A DNA stretch of 64,000 bases. It comes from Pseudomonas fluorescens. GTDB taxonomy: Bacteria; Pseudomonadota; Gammaproteobacteria; Pseudomonadales; Pseudomonadaceae. The notes under the pieces were generated by a model, which saw only the letters and a list, made by a program, of their open reading frames with translations, did not search any database and had not been told where the DNA came from. The stretch lies in the NCBI RefSeq assembly GCF_902497875.1, contig NZ_CABVHY010000019.1:62001-126000 (forward strand), in the 5' to 3' direction. Of the stretch, positions 1-8,175 are shown in pieces (within the stretch, counting starts at the first letter, position 1; each line of letters opens with the position of its first letter). A program made the translations under genes and the position numbers.

Positions 1-1517
1 AGTGGGATCATGGTGCGATCCAGTGCCAGGTCCTTGTCGGCCAGCTTGCGCAGGTAGCGCATCAGCTCGGTTTCCGAGTGATAACGGTTGAATACCGGGT
101 GGCTGAGGATTGGCGATTGGCGAACCAGGGTCGCCGGGATGCGGCTCTCGACAGCAGCGGCCAGTGCTGCGAAGTCCGGCAGCGCTTTGCCGTCGGCCAG
201 CACGCCCCACAGGGTTTCGATGTCGGCCTGGCTGGTGGTTTCGTCCAGGGACAAACCGAGACGCTCGCCATCGATCACACGCAGGTTGATGCGCTGGGCG
301 CGGGCCTTGTCGTGCAGGGCGGCGGTCTGGCTGCCGGTGTTCAGGGTCAGGGTGTCGAAGAAGTGCTCTTGCTCAACCTTCAGACCCAGACCGCTCAAGC
401 CTTTGGCGAGTATCGCGGTCAGGTGATGGATGCGATTGGCGATCTGCTTCAGGCCTTTAGGACCGTGGTAAACGGCGTACATGCTGGCGATGTTGGCCAG
501 CAATACCTGGGCGGTGCAGATGTTGCTGGTGGCTTTCTCGCGGCGGATATGTTGTTCGCGGGTCTGCATGGCCAGACGCAATGCCGGCTGGCCATGACGG
601 TCCACCGAGACGCCGACCAGACGGCCGGGCATGTCACGCTTGAACGCATCGCGGGTGGAGAAGTAGGCGGCGTGCGGACCACCGAAGCCCAGCGGCACGC
701 CGAAGCGCTGGGCGCTGCCGATGGCCACGTCGGCGCCGAACTCGCCTGGCGGGGTCAGTACGGTCAGGGCCAGCAGGTCAGCGGCCACCGCGACCAGGGC
801 GTTGACGGCATGGAAGCGGTCGGTCAGTTCGCGGTAGTCGAACAGGTCACCGTTGCTCGCCGGGTATTGCAGCAGGGCGCCGAAGAATGCGCTGACATCG
901 GTCAGTTCGCGCTCGTCACCGACCACCACGTCGATGCCCAACGGCTCGGCACGGGTGCGCAGCACATCGAGGGTCTGCGGGTGACAGTGAACTGACGCGA
1001 AGAACGCGTGGCTGCCTTTGTTCTTGCTCAGGCGTTTGCAGAAGGTCATGGCTTCGGCGGCGGCGGTGGCTTCGTCGAGCAGCGAGGCGTTGGCGATCGG
1101 CAAGCCGCTGAGGTCGCTGATCAGCGTCTGGAAGTTCAGCAGCGCTTCGAGGCGACCCTGGGAAATCTCTGGCTGATACGGGGTGTAGGCGGTGTACCAG
1201 GCCGGGTTTTCCAGCAGGTTGCGCAGGATCGGCGATGGCGTGTGGCAGTTGTAGTAACCCTGGCCGATGTAGGTCTTGAACAGTTGATTCTTGGCGGCGA
1301 TGGCTTTGATCGAGGCCAGGGCATCGGCTTCGCTCAGGCCATCGTCCATGCCGAGGACGCTGGTGCCTTTGATACTGTCCGGAATGACGCTGGCGCTCAG
1401 GGCTTCCAGGGAGTCGAAACCGAGGGTGGCGAGCATTGCTTGCTCATCACCCTGGCGCGGGCCGATGTGGCGTGCGATGAATTCGTTGGCGGTGCTCAGA
1501 TTGATGGTGCTGGACAT
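1..1517 (-). CDS. gcvP: Glycine dehydrogenase (decarboxylating), P-protein, partial
   Basis: This is the N-terminal ~505 residues of the PLP-dependent P-protein, which decarboxylates glycine and passes the aminomethyl group to lipoyl-GcvH. The gene runs off the left edge, so the PLP-lysine region is not visible. The reading starts MSSTINLSTANEFIARHIGP, and the stretches GMDDGLSEADALASIK and GYYNCHTPSPILRN are typical of full-length P-proteins (about 950 residues). The start lies 10 nt after the gcvH stop on the same strand, so the two are co-transcribed. In P. aeruginosa the matching second gcv operon continues with glyA, sdaA and gcvT; that part is outside the window. Confidence 0.95.
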   Translation of the reverse strand, partial: MSSTINLSTANEFIARHIGPRQGDEQAMLATLGFDSLEALSASVIPDSIKGTSVLGMDDGLSEADALASIKAIAAKNQLFKTYIGQGYYNCHTPSPILRNLLENPAWYTAYTPYQPEISQGRLEALLNFQTLISDLSGLPIANASLLDEATAAAEAMTFCKRLSKNKGSHAFFASVHCHPQTLDVLRTRAEPLGIDVVVGDERELTDVSAFFGALLQYPASNGDLFDYRELTDRFHAVNALVAVAADLLALTVLTPPGEFGADVAIGSAQRFGVPLGFGGPHAAYFSTRDAFKRDMPGRLVGVSVDRHGQPALRLAMQTREQHIRREKATSNICTAQVLLANIASMYAVYHGPKGLKQIANRIHHLTAILAKGLSGLGLKVEQEHFFDTLTLNTGSQTAALHDKARAQRINLRVIDGERLGLSLDETTSQADIETLWGVLADGKALPDFAALAAAVESRIPATLVRQSPILSHPVFNRYHSETELMRYLRKLADKDLALDRTMIP

Positions 1518-1527
1518 GACAGGTTCC

Positions 1528-1911
1528 TCAGGCTTCGGCGTTGGCTTTGATCAGGCGGTCGTAGGCGTCTTGATCGAGCAGTTGGCCGACAGCGCAGGCG
1601 TCTGCGGGGATGAAACGGAAGAACCAGCCTTCGCCCAAAGGATCTTCGTTGACCAGCTCAGGGCAGCTATCGAGCGCTGGATTGGTCTCGACCACTTCGC
1701 CGTCCAGGGGCATGTATACACCGCTGGCAGCTTTTACTGATTCAACGGTCGCGGCTTCGGCACCTTTGTCGTAGGTCTGCAGTTCCGGCAGTTGCACGAA
1801 AACCACGTCGCCCAGCGCATTCTGCGCGAAAGCCGTGATGCCTACGGTGACGCTGCCATCGGCTTCGGTGCGCAGCCATTCGTGATCTTCAGTAAAACGC
1901 AATTCGCTCAT
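1528..1911 (-). CDS. gcvH: Glycine cleavage system H protein
   Basis: GcvH is the lipoyl carrier that shuttles the aminomethyl group between the P, T and L proteins. The 127-residue length is normal for the family. The lipoylation motif ESVKAASGVY places the modified lysine at about residue 60. I chose the start at MSELRFTEDHEW rather than an in-frame ATG 18 codons upstream, because the family begins there and the upstream residues are unlike any H protein. It is the first gene of the minus-strand gcv operon and lies about 80 nt downstream of a sigma-54 promoter at 1992-2007. Confidence 0.97.
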   Translation of the reverse strand: MSELRFTEDHEWLRTEADGSVTVGITAFAQNALGDVVFVQLPELQTYDKGAEAATVESVKAASGVYMPLDGEVVETNPALDSCPELVNEDPLGEGWFFRFIPADACAVGQLLDQDAYDRLIKANAEA

Positions 1912-1991
1912 GGAAACTCCTAGGGGCCAGACTCGTCTGGTGGACGCGATTGAATGCTCGGGCAAAAGCCCTGCTTTATAGGTGGTTACTA

Positions 1992-2007
1992 AGCAATTTT
2001 GCGGCCA
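1992..2007 (-). promoter_or_regulatory. Sigma-54 (-24/-12) promoter of gcvHP
   Basis: On the minus strand the site reads TGGCCGC, four bases, TTGCT. The GG and GC doublets are exactly 10 nt apart, as RpoN promoters require. Transcription would start near 1980, leaving a leader of about 70 nt before gcvH. The neighbouring sigma-54 activator gene gcsR supports the call. Confidence 0.85.
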
Positions 2008-2071
2008 ATGTTTTTTATTCGTTATAAATCAATAACTTATGTATTTTTCTGGGTTGATCTGATTTGATAGT

Positions 2072-2189
2072 TGTAGCGAAATCGCTACAGCTTGAGGCGA
2101 AGAAAAAAGCCTAAGAGGATCAAAGCCTTGCGTAGCGCTGGTTAACGAGGTGTGTAGCGATATCATTCCACTGTAGCGCTTTCAGTACA
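2072..2189 (-). promoter_or_regulatory. GcsR/TyrR-type upstream activating sites (four 18-bp motifs)
   Basis: Four 18-bp elements share a TGTAGCG half, a 4-nt spacer and a variable right half: 2072-2089 (a perfect inverted repeat, TGTAGCG/CGCTACA), 2131-2148 (CGTAGCG/TTAACGA), 2153-2170 (TGTAGCG/CATTCCA) and 2172-2189 (TGTAGCG/CAGTACA). They lie 65-180 bp upstream of the -24 element, the usual range for an enhancer. The half-site and spacing resemble the tandem 18-bp GcsR sites described upstream of the P. aeruginosa gcv2 operon. Binding by GcsR is inferred. Confidence 0.75.
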
Positions 2190-2244
2190 GATGGAGGTCG
2201 CTTTTAGAAACAGGTTCTTTGATTTTGAACTGAAAACCCAATCC

Positions 2245-2506
2245 GTAGGAGCTGCCGCAGGCTGCGATCTTGTCGCAGGCACCACAAATGCAAAGTCAAA
2301 AGATCGCAGCCTTCGGCAGCTCCTACAGGGGGTGAGCGTACGACGGGGGATTGCGATCTTGTCGCAGGCACCACAAATGCAAAGTCAAAAGATCGCAGCC
2401 TTCGGCAGCGCCTACAGGGGTGAGCGTACGATGGGGGATTGCGATCTTGTCGCAGGCACTGCAAATGCAAAGTCAAAAGATCGCAGCCTTCGGCAGCTCC
2501 TACAGT
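2245..2506. repeat. REP/REPIN unit tandemly repeated about three times
   Basis: The first unit is an inverted pair, GTAGGAGCTGCCGCAGGCTG on the left and AGATCGCAGCCTTCGGCAGC on the right. The inner part then recurs twice more with spacings of 89 and 88 nt (landmark TGCGATCTTGTCGCAGG near 2263, 2352 and 2440). Copies differ by only a few bases, so the amplification looks recent. The block lies between gcsR and the gcv operator sites. It is not a CRISPR, because each unit is itself a hairpin and the intervening sequence is conserved. Confidence 0.85.
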
Positions 2507-2542
2507 TGGATTGCATACATCCGTAACGTTGCAGGCGCGGGG

Positions 2543-4051
2543 TCAGGTTTTGCCCGGAATCCCGTACTTGCGCAATCGATGAGCGATGGCGGTGTGGGAG
2601 GTTTGTAGCCGGCTGGCCAGTTGTCGGGTCGAGGGGTAGTTGACGTAGAGTTTTTCCAGCAGGGTTTTTTCGAACGCTTCCACGGCCTGTTCCAGGCTGT
2701 CCACTTCGCTGTCGCTCTGACGCGCCACCGAGGTGCCGGCAATGTCGAGGTCGCCAATGTCCACCAGGCTGCTCTCGCAAATCGCCGCGGCGCGGAAGAT
2801 CACGTTTTGCAACTGCCTTACATTGCCCGGCCAGCGGTTGCCCAGCAGCGCCGGATAGGTCCCCGGGGCCAGGCGACAGACCGGGCGCTGGATCTGTGCG
2901 CAGGCCTGCTGCATGAAGTAGCGCGCCAGCAGCAGGATGTCCTGGCCGCGTTCGCGCAACGGCGGGACTTCGACGTTGAGGACGTTCAAGCGGTAGAACA
3001 GGTCTTCGCGGAAGCTGCCTTCGCTGACCATTTTCTCCAGGTCACGGTGGGTCGCGCTGAGGATTCGTACATTGACCTTGACCTCGCGGTCTCCGCCCAC
3101 GCGCCGGAAGCTGCCGTCGTTGAGAAAACGCAGGAGCTTGGCTTGCAGGTACGGCGACATCTCGCCGATTTCATCGAGGAATACCGTGCCCTGGTTGGCC
3201 AGTTCCATCAATCCCGGCTTGCCACCGCGCTGGGCGCCGGTGAAAGCGCCGGGGGCGTAGCCGAACAGTTCGCTTTCGGCCAGGTTTTCCGGCAGCGCGG
3301 CGCAGTTCAGTGCGAGGAACGGTGAGCTGTGGCGAGCACTGGCGGCGTGACAGGCACGGGCCACCAACTCCTTGCCGGTGCCGGTTTCACCCTGGATCAA
3401 CAGCGGCGCGTCAAGAGTCGCCACCCGTTGTGCGCGAGCCTTGAGGGTGCGGATTGCCGGGGACTCGCCGAGCAGCGCATCGAAGCCTTCGGCGTGGTCG
3501 TGGTGCAACGCCGACAGGCGTTCACCAATGCGGTTGGGCTGGTACAGCGTCAGCAAGGCGCCGGCGTCGGTGATCGGCGTGGCATCGAGCAGCAGGGTCT
3601 GGCCGTTGACGGTGATCTCGCGCAATGGCAAGCGGAAACCGTGTTCGAGCAAGGTATCCAGCAACGCCGGATCGGCAAACAGTTCGGCGACGCTCTCGCC
3701 AGCCGGTTCTCGGCCGTACAAGGCTATCAGCGCCGGGTTGGCCAGCAGGACTTTACCGGCGCTGTCCAGGGCCAGCACCGGGTCGGTCATCGCCGCGAGC
3801 AATGCGTCGAGTTGCAGATGACGGCGCTGACCGGGAAGGATGTCGACCACCCTCACTGCCTGCACACCGTGCACACTGAACAGCGCATCGCGCAGTTCGT
3901 CCAGCACCTGCGGGCTCAAGGTCGGGGCGTCGATGTAGACGTTGGGCGGAACCATTTCCACCGCATCCAGATTGAGATTGCGCCCACCCAGCAGCGCCAG
4001 GACTTCCTGGGTAATGCCAACGCGGTCGATGAAACTGACGTGGATACGCAT
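2543..4051 (-). CDS. gcsR: TyrR-like sigma-54-dependent activator of glycine cleavage
   Basis: This 502-residue protein has an N-terminal ACT domain (about 1-75), a PAS-like region (about 78-190), an AAA+ sigma-54 interaction domain and a C-terminal Fis-type helix-turn-helix. Walker A GETGTGKE is at 221-228 and the sigma-54 contact loop GAFTGA at 268-273. The architecture is that of TyrR/PhhR. The gene is directly upstream of gcvHP on the same strand, beside a sigma-54 promoter and four operator-like repeats. This matches P. aeruginosa GcsR, the glycine-responsive activator of the second gcv operon, so I prefer that name over phhR. Confidence 0.88.
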   Translation of the reverse strand: MRIHVSFIDRVGITQEVLALLGGRNLNLDAVEMVPPNVYIDAPTLSPQVLDELRDALFSVHGVQAVRVVDILPGQRRHLQLDALLAAMTDPVLALDSAGKVLLANPALIALYGREPAGESVAELFADPALLDTLLEHGFRLPLREITVNGQTLLLDATPITDAGALLTLYQPNRIGERLSALHHDHAEGFDALLGESPAIRTLKARAQRVATLDAPLLIQGETGTGKELVARACHAASARHSSPFLALNCAALPENLAESELFGYAPGAFTGAQRGGKPGLMELANQGTVFLDEIGEMSPYLQAKLLRFLNDGSFRRVGGDREVKVNVRILSATHRDLEKMVSEGSFREDLFYRLNVLNVEVPPLRERGQDILLLARYFMQQACAQIQRPVCRLAPGTYPALLGNRWPGNVRQLQNVIFRAAAICESSLVDIGDLDIAGTSVARQSDSEVDSLEQAVEAFEKTLLEKLYVNYPSTRQLASRLQTSHTAIAHRLRKYGIPGKT

Positions 4052-4150
4052 GGGGCGGTTTTTGATTCTGGAGTGCGGAGGGTGGCAAGTATGCCTTGGG
4101 GCGGGTCAATGGTGAAATCCTGCGCGGATTTCAGGGCAATGATGATCCCC

Positions 4151-4242
4151 TGTGGGAGCGAGCCTGCTCGCGATAGCGGCGTGCCAGTCGACACCCATGG
4201 TGAATGTCAGGTCGCTATCGCGAGCAGGCCTCGCTCCCACAG
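4151..4242. repeat. REPIN (inverted REP pair)
   Basis: Two arms, TGTGGGAGCGAGCCTGCTCG and its inverted partner ending CTCGCTCCCACAG, face each other across about 40 nt. This is the common REP family of this genome (other copies at 23561, 29499 and 32182). It lies between gcsR and the DUF5064 gene. Confidence 0.85.
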
Positions 4243-4255
4243 TGGTGAAATGGTG

Positions 4256-4618
4256 TTACTCCAGATGTTCAGGCTTCACCGGATCCCCGGATTTGACGTT
4301 CAGTTGCTTGCGCACGTCTTCGAACATCTCGTCGTAGTGCTTGTGTACCGAACCGATGCTGCTCAGCGCCCTGGGAATGCCGTACTTCTCTGCGATTTTC
4401 GTGACGTTGCTGGCGAAGTTGTAGGCCTGATCCTTGGGCAGGAAGAATGATTCTTTCAGATCCTTGCCCTGGATGCTGCCATGCATCGTGAACAGCATCC
4501 CTTTGCCCTCCTTGGGATCCTCGGTGACTTCATAGTCGATGCACACGTTGTAGCTGACATCGTCCTGGTTCAGTGCGTGGCGTTCCATGTGCAGATGACC
4601 GGGCTCGAACGTTGCCAT
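4256..4618 (-). CDS. DUF5064 family protein
   Basis: This is a 120-residue acidic cytoplasmic protein of unknown function. It has no signal peptide or membrane segment. It starts MATFEPGHLHMERHALNQDD and matches my recollection of the DUF5064 family, which is found in Pseudomonas. It lies 65 nt downstream of arcC on the same strand and could be read through from the arginine deiminase operon, although no catalytic role there is known. A purine-rich GAAGGAGAGAC stretch precedes the ATG as a good ribosome binding site. Confidence 0.75.
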   Translation of the reverse strand: MATFEPGHLHMERHALNQDDVSYNVCIDYEVTEDPKEGKGMLFTMHGSIQGKDLKESFFLPKDQAYNFASNVTKIAEKYGIPRALSSIGSVHKHYDEMFEDVRKQLNVKSGDPVKPEHLE

Positions 4619-4683
4619 TGGCGTCTCTCCTTCGAAGGCATTGGAGTAGGGCAGACCCTATATCTGCCCACGGAGTTTCTTTC

Positions 4684-5613
4684 TTATACGTAGGTTATGC
4701 CAGGTTTCGCCGTGCTGATGCGGGTGCCGGCCTTGCCCTGGACGATCGCTTCGATGTCGGAGAGTGAACCGATCACCGCGACTTTTCCAGTGTTGCGGGC
4801 GAACTCGCAAGCGGCCTGGACCTTCGGTCCCATGGAGCCGGCGGCGAAGCCCAGCCGTTCTAGCTCGTCCGGATGGGCCTGAACAATAGCCTTCTGGGTC
4901 GGTTGGCCCCAGTCGACGAACGCCGCCTTGACATCGGTGGCGATCACCAGCAAATCACTGTCCAGCTGTTCGGCCAGCAGCGCCGAGCAGAGGTCTTTGT
5001 CGATCACCGCTTCGATGCCCTGGAGTTTGCCGTTGGCCCCGTACATGGTCGGGATACCGCCACCGCCGGCGCAGATCACGATGCTGCCTTTTTCCAGCAG
5101 CCATTTGATCGGACGGATTTCGAAGATGCGTTTGGGTTTCGGGCTGGCCACCACGCGGCGGAACTTGTCGCCATCCGGGGCGATGCTCCAGCCTTTTTCG
5201 GCAGCAAGTTTTTCCGCTTCGGCCTTGGCGTAGACCGGGCCGATGGGTTTGCTCGGGTTCTGGAAGGCCGGATCGTTGGCATCGACTTCGACCTGGGTCA
5301 GCAGGGTGGCGAAGGGCACTTCGAAATCCAGCAGGTTGCCCAGTTCCTGTTCGATCATGTAGCCGATCATGCCTTCGGTTTCGGCGCCGAGGACATCCAG
5401 CGGGTAGGGCGTTACCGAGGTATAGGCGGCCGCCTGCAACGACAGCAGGCCGACCTGCGGGCCATTGCCGTGGGCGATGACCAGTTCGTTGCCGGGATGA
5501 ATCCTGGCGATCTGTTCGGTAGCGGTGCGGATGTTGATGCGTTGATTGTCCGCGGTCATGGGTTCACCACGACGCAGGAGGGCGTTACCACCCAGAGCAA
5601 CGACGATACGCAT
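4684..5613 (-). CDS. arcC: Carbamate kinase
   Basis: ArcC makes ATP and carbamate from carbamoyl phosphate and ADP, the energy-yielding last step of the arginine deiminase pathway. The 309 residues match the family length. The amino-acid-kinase motifs VVALGGNALLRRGEP at the N terminus, AHGNGPQVG, ICAGGGGIP and DKDLCSALLA are present. It is the last gene of arcDABC, separated from arcB by about 180 nt that contain a REPIN hairpin. That hairpin could shape differential mRNA decay; this is inferred. Confidence 0.97.
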   Translation of the reverse strand: MRIVVALGGNALLRRGEPMTADNQRINIRTATEQIARIHPGNELVIAHGNGPQVGLLSLQAAAYTSVTPYPLDVLGAETEGMIGYMIEQELGNLLDFEVPFATLLTQVEVDANDPAFQNPSKPIGPVYAKAEAEKLAAEKGWSIAPDGDKFRRVVASPKPKRIFEIRPIKWLLEKGSIVICAGGGGIPTMYGANGKLQGIEAVIDKDLCSALLAEQLDSDLLVIATDVKAAFVDWGQPTQKAIVQAHPDELERLGFAAGSMGPKVQAACEFARNTGKVAVIGSLSDIEAIVQGKAGTRISTAKPGITYV

Positions 5614-5658
5614 GATGCAGTCCTTCTAAACAGAGGAGTAGCGGGCGACTCGGTCTCC

Positions 5659-5759
5659 TGTGGGAGTGAGCTTGCTCCGGGCGGCGTTCCGACGATGCAG
5701 ACACCTCGGCGTATCTGACAGACCGAGGCGATCCTATCGCGAGCAAGCTCGCTCCCACA
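5659..5759. repeat. Degenerate REPIN between arcB and arcC
   Basis: The left arm TGTGGGAGTGAGCTTGCTCC has diverged from the consensus, while the right arm, ATCGCGAGCAAGCTCGCTCC on the plus strand, is intact. It occupies most of the intercistronic gap inside the arc operon. Confidence 0.75.
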
Positions 5760-5793
5760 TGGACCGGGTTCCCACAGGGAGCCGAGTGAGCCT

Positions 5794-6804
5794 TTAGATA
5801 TCCGCCAGCGCCGACACCAGGATCGCCTTGATCGTGTGCATGCGGTTTTCCGCCTGCTCGAAGGCGATGTTGGCCGGCGATTCGAACACCTCTTCGGTGA
5901 CTTCAACACCGTTGGCCAGGTGCGGATAACGCGCGGCGATGTCCTTGCCAACCTTGGTTTCGCTGTTGTGGAAAGCCGGCAGGCAGTGCATGAATTTCAC
6001 CCGCGGGTTACCCGAGGCCTTCATCATCTTGGCGTTGACCTGGTACGGCAGCAGTTGCTCGATCCGCTCGTCCCAGGCTTCCACCGGTTCACCCATGGAC
6101 ACCCAGATATCGGTGTGGATGAAGTCGACACCCTTGACCGCTGCCAGCGGGTCTTCGGTGATGGTGATGCGCGCGCCGCTTTCTTCGGCGAAGGCTTTGC
6201 ACTGGGCGATGAAATCGGCATGGGGCCACAGGGCTTTGGGGGCGGCGATGCGCACGTCCATGCCCAGTTTGGCGCCGATCATCAGCAGCGAATTGCCCAT
6301 GTTGTAGCGCGCGTCACCGAGATAAGCGTAGCTGATGTCATGCAGCGGCTTGTCGCTGTGTTCGCGCATGGTCAGGGTGTCGGCGATCATTTGCGTTGGG
6401 TGGAATTCAGCAGTCAGGCCGTTGAACACCGGCACGCCGGCGAACTTGGCCAGCTCCTCGACGATTTCCTGTTCGAAGCCACGGTACTCGATGGCATCGA
6501 ACATCCGGCCCAGCACGCGGGCGGTGTCTTTCATGCTTTCCTTGTGACCGATTTGCGACGACACCGGGTCGATATAGGTGACGTGGGCGCCTTGGTCATG
6601 GGCCGCGACTTCGAAGGCGCAACGGGTGCGGGTCGAGGTTTTTTCGAAGATCAGCGCGATGTTTTTGCCTTTCAGGTGTGGACGTTCGGTGCCCGTGTAC
6701 TTGGCGCGTTTGAGGTCCCGGGAAAGGTCCAGCAAATAGTTCAGCTCGCGAGTCGTGTGGTGCATCAAGCTCAGCAGGCTGCGGTTGCGCATGTTGAAAG
6801 CCAT
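5794..6804 (-). CDS. arcB: Catabolic ornithine carbamoyltransferase
   Basis: ArcB cleaves citrulline with phosphate to ornithine and carbamoyl phosphate. The carbamoyl-phosphate loop STRTR is at residues 57-61, and the ornithine-binding HCLPAFH motif lies in the C-terminal half. With the start at MAFNMRNRSLLSLMHHTT the protein is 336 residues, the length of P. aeruginosa ArcB. An ATG 10 codons upstream is in frame, but its residues do not match the family. The start follows an AAGGAGATCC ribosome binding site. The gene lies 77 nt after arcA. Confidence 0.97.
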   Translation of the reverse strand: MAFNMRNRSLLSLMHHTTRELNYLLDLSRDLKRAKYTGTERPHLKGKNIALIFEKTSTRTRCAFEVAAHDQGAHVTYIDPVSSQIGHKESMKDTARVLGRMFDAIEYRGFEQEIVEELAKFAGVPVFNGLTAEFHPTQMIADTLTMREHSDKPLHDISYAYLGDARYNMGNSLLMIGAKLGMDVRIAAPKALWPHADFIAQCKAFAEESGARITITEDPLAAVKGVDFIHTDIWVSMGEPVEAWDERIEQLLPYQVNAKMMKASGNPRVKFMHCLPAFHNSETKVGKDIAARYPHLANGVEVTEEVFESPANIAFEQAENRMHTIKAILVSALADI

Positions 6805-6881
6805 TTTGGATCTCCTTGGATGTCGGTCGTCCACTTGCCGAGGCCCTTCGTGGGGGCAGCGGCAAGCACGTTATTAATGGG

Positions 6882-8138
6882 TTAGTAGTCGATCGGGTCG
6901 CGGATGATCGGGCAGGTCATGCAATGGCCACCGCCACGGCCTCGGCCCAGTTCGCCAGCGCTGATGGTGATGACCTCGATACCGGCCTTGCGCAACAGGG
7001 TGTTGGTGTAGGTGTTGCGGTCGTAACCGATCACCACGCCGGGCTCCACGGCCACTACGTTGTTGCCGTCGTCCCACTGTTCGCGTTCGGCGGCGAAGCT
7101 GTTGCCGCCGGTTTCGACCACGCGCAGGGTTTTGAGATTGAGTGCTGCGGCTACGGTGTCGAGGAAGCTGGTGTCTTCGCGACGGATGTCGATGCCGCCC
7201 GGTCTGCTTTCGTCAGGACGCAGGGTGAAGGCCACAATCTGGTTCACCACTTCCGGGAAGATGGTCACCAGGTCGCGGTCGCAGAAGCTGAATACAGTGT
7301 CCAGGTGCATCGCCGCGCGGGACTTCGGCAGGCCGGCAACGATCACCCGCTCAACCGCTTTGTGCTTGAACAGATTCAGTGCCAGCTGGCCGATGGCCTG
7401 GCGCGAAGAGCGCTCGCCCATCCCGATCAACACGACGCCATTGCCGATCGGCATCACGTCGCCGCCTTCGAGGGTGGCGTTGCCGTGTTCCTGGTCCGGG
7501 TCGCCGTACCAGACCTGGAAGTCGGCGTTGGTAAACTCGGGGTGGAATTTATAGATGGCGCTGGCCAACAGGGTTTCCTGACGGCGGGCGGGCCAGTACA
7601 TCGGGTTCAGCGTGACGCCACCGTAGATCCAGCAGGTGGTGTCGCGGGTGAACTGGGTGTTGGGCAGCGGTGGCAAGATGAAACTGGAGTGACCGAGAAA
7701 CTCGCGGAACATCTGAATGGTCTTGCCGCCGAAGCTGTCCGGCAGGTCATCGGCGGACACGCCACCAATCAGGAACTCGGCGATCTTGCGCGGCTCCAGG
7801 CTGCGCAGCCAGGAACCGGTTTCGTTGATCAGGCCCAGACCAACCGAATTGGCGGTGATCTTGCGCTGCAGAATCCAGTCCAGGGCTTCGGGAATCGCAA
7901 CGATGTCGGTCAGCAGGTTGTGCATTTCCAGCACATCGATGTTGCGTTCACGCATTTTGGTGACGAAGTCGAAGTGGTCGCGCTTGGCCTGGGCGACCCA
8001 CAACACGTCATCGAACAGCAGTTCGTCGCAGTTGTTCGGGGTCAGCCGCTGGTGGGCCAGGCCGGGGGAGCAAACCATGACTTTGCGTAGTTTGCCGGCT
8101 TCGGAATGGACGCCGTACTTAACTTTTTCCTTGGTCAT
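6882..8138 (-). CDS. arcA: Arginine deiminase
   Basis: ArcA hydrolyses arginine to citrulline and ammonia, the first step of the fermentative arginine deiminase pathway. The protein has 418 residues. The nucleophile lies in the C-terminal GGGHCMTCP motif at Cys406, as in P. aeruginosa ArcA. EGGDVMPIG and GRGRGGGH are also typical. The gene sits 37 nt after arcD and 77 nt before arcB, in one minus-strand operon. Confidence 0.98.
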   Translation of the reverse strand: MTKEKVKYGVHSEAGKLRKVMVCSPGLAHQRLTPNNCDELLFDDVLWVAQAKRDHFDFVTKMRERNIDVLEMHNLLTDIVAIPEALDWILQRKITANSVGLGLINETGSWLRSLEPRKIAEFLIGGVSADDLPDSFGGKTIQMFREFLGHSSFILPPLPNTQFTRDTTCWIYGGVTLNPMYWPARRQETLLASAIYKFHPEFTNADFQVWYGDPDQEHGNATLEGGDVMPIGNGVVLIGMGERSSRQAIGQLALNLFKHKAVERVIVAGLPKSRAAMHLDTVFSFCDRDLVTIFPEVVNQIVAFTLRPDESRPGGIDIRREDTSFLDTVAAALNLKTLRVVETGGNSFAAEREQWDDGNNVVAVEPGVVIGYDRNTYTNTLLRKAGIEVITISAGELGRGRGGGHCMTCPIIRDPIDY

Positions 8139-8175
8139 TACAGTGATCCTCCAGATAACAAAAAAAAGACAGGTG

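Noticed and set aside
78..995. Long plus-strand open frame of 305 codons
   Set aside because: It is antisense to gcvP, whose reading is clearly conserved. High-GC third positions create such shadows.
2245..2506. Possible CRISPR array from regularly spaced repeats
   Set aside because: Spacers are not unique, each unit is a REP hairpin, and no cas genes are present.
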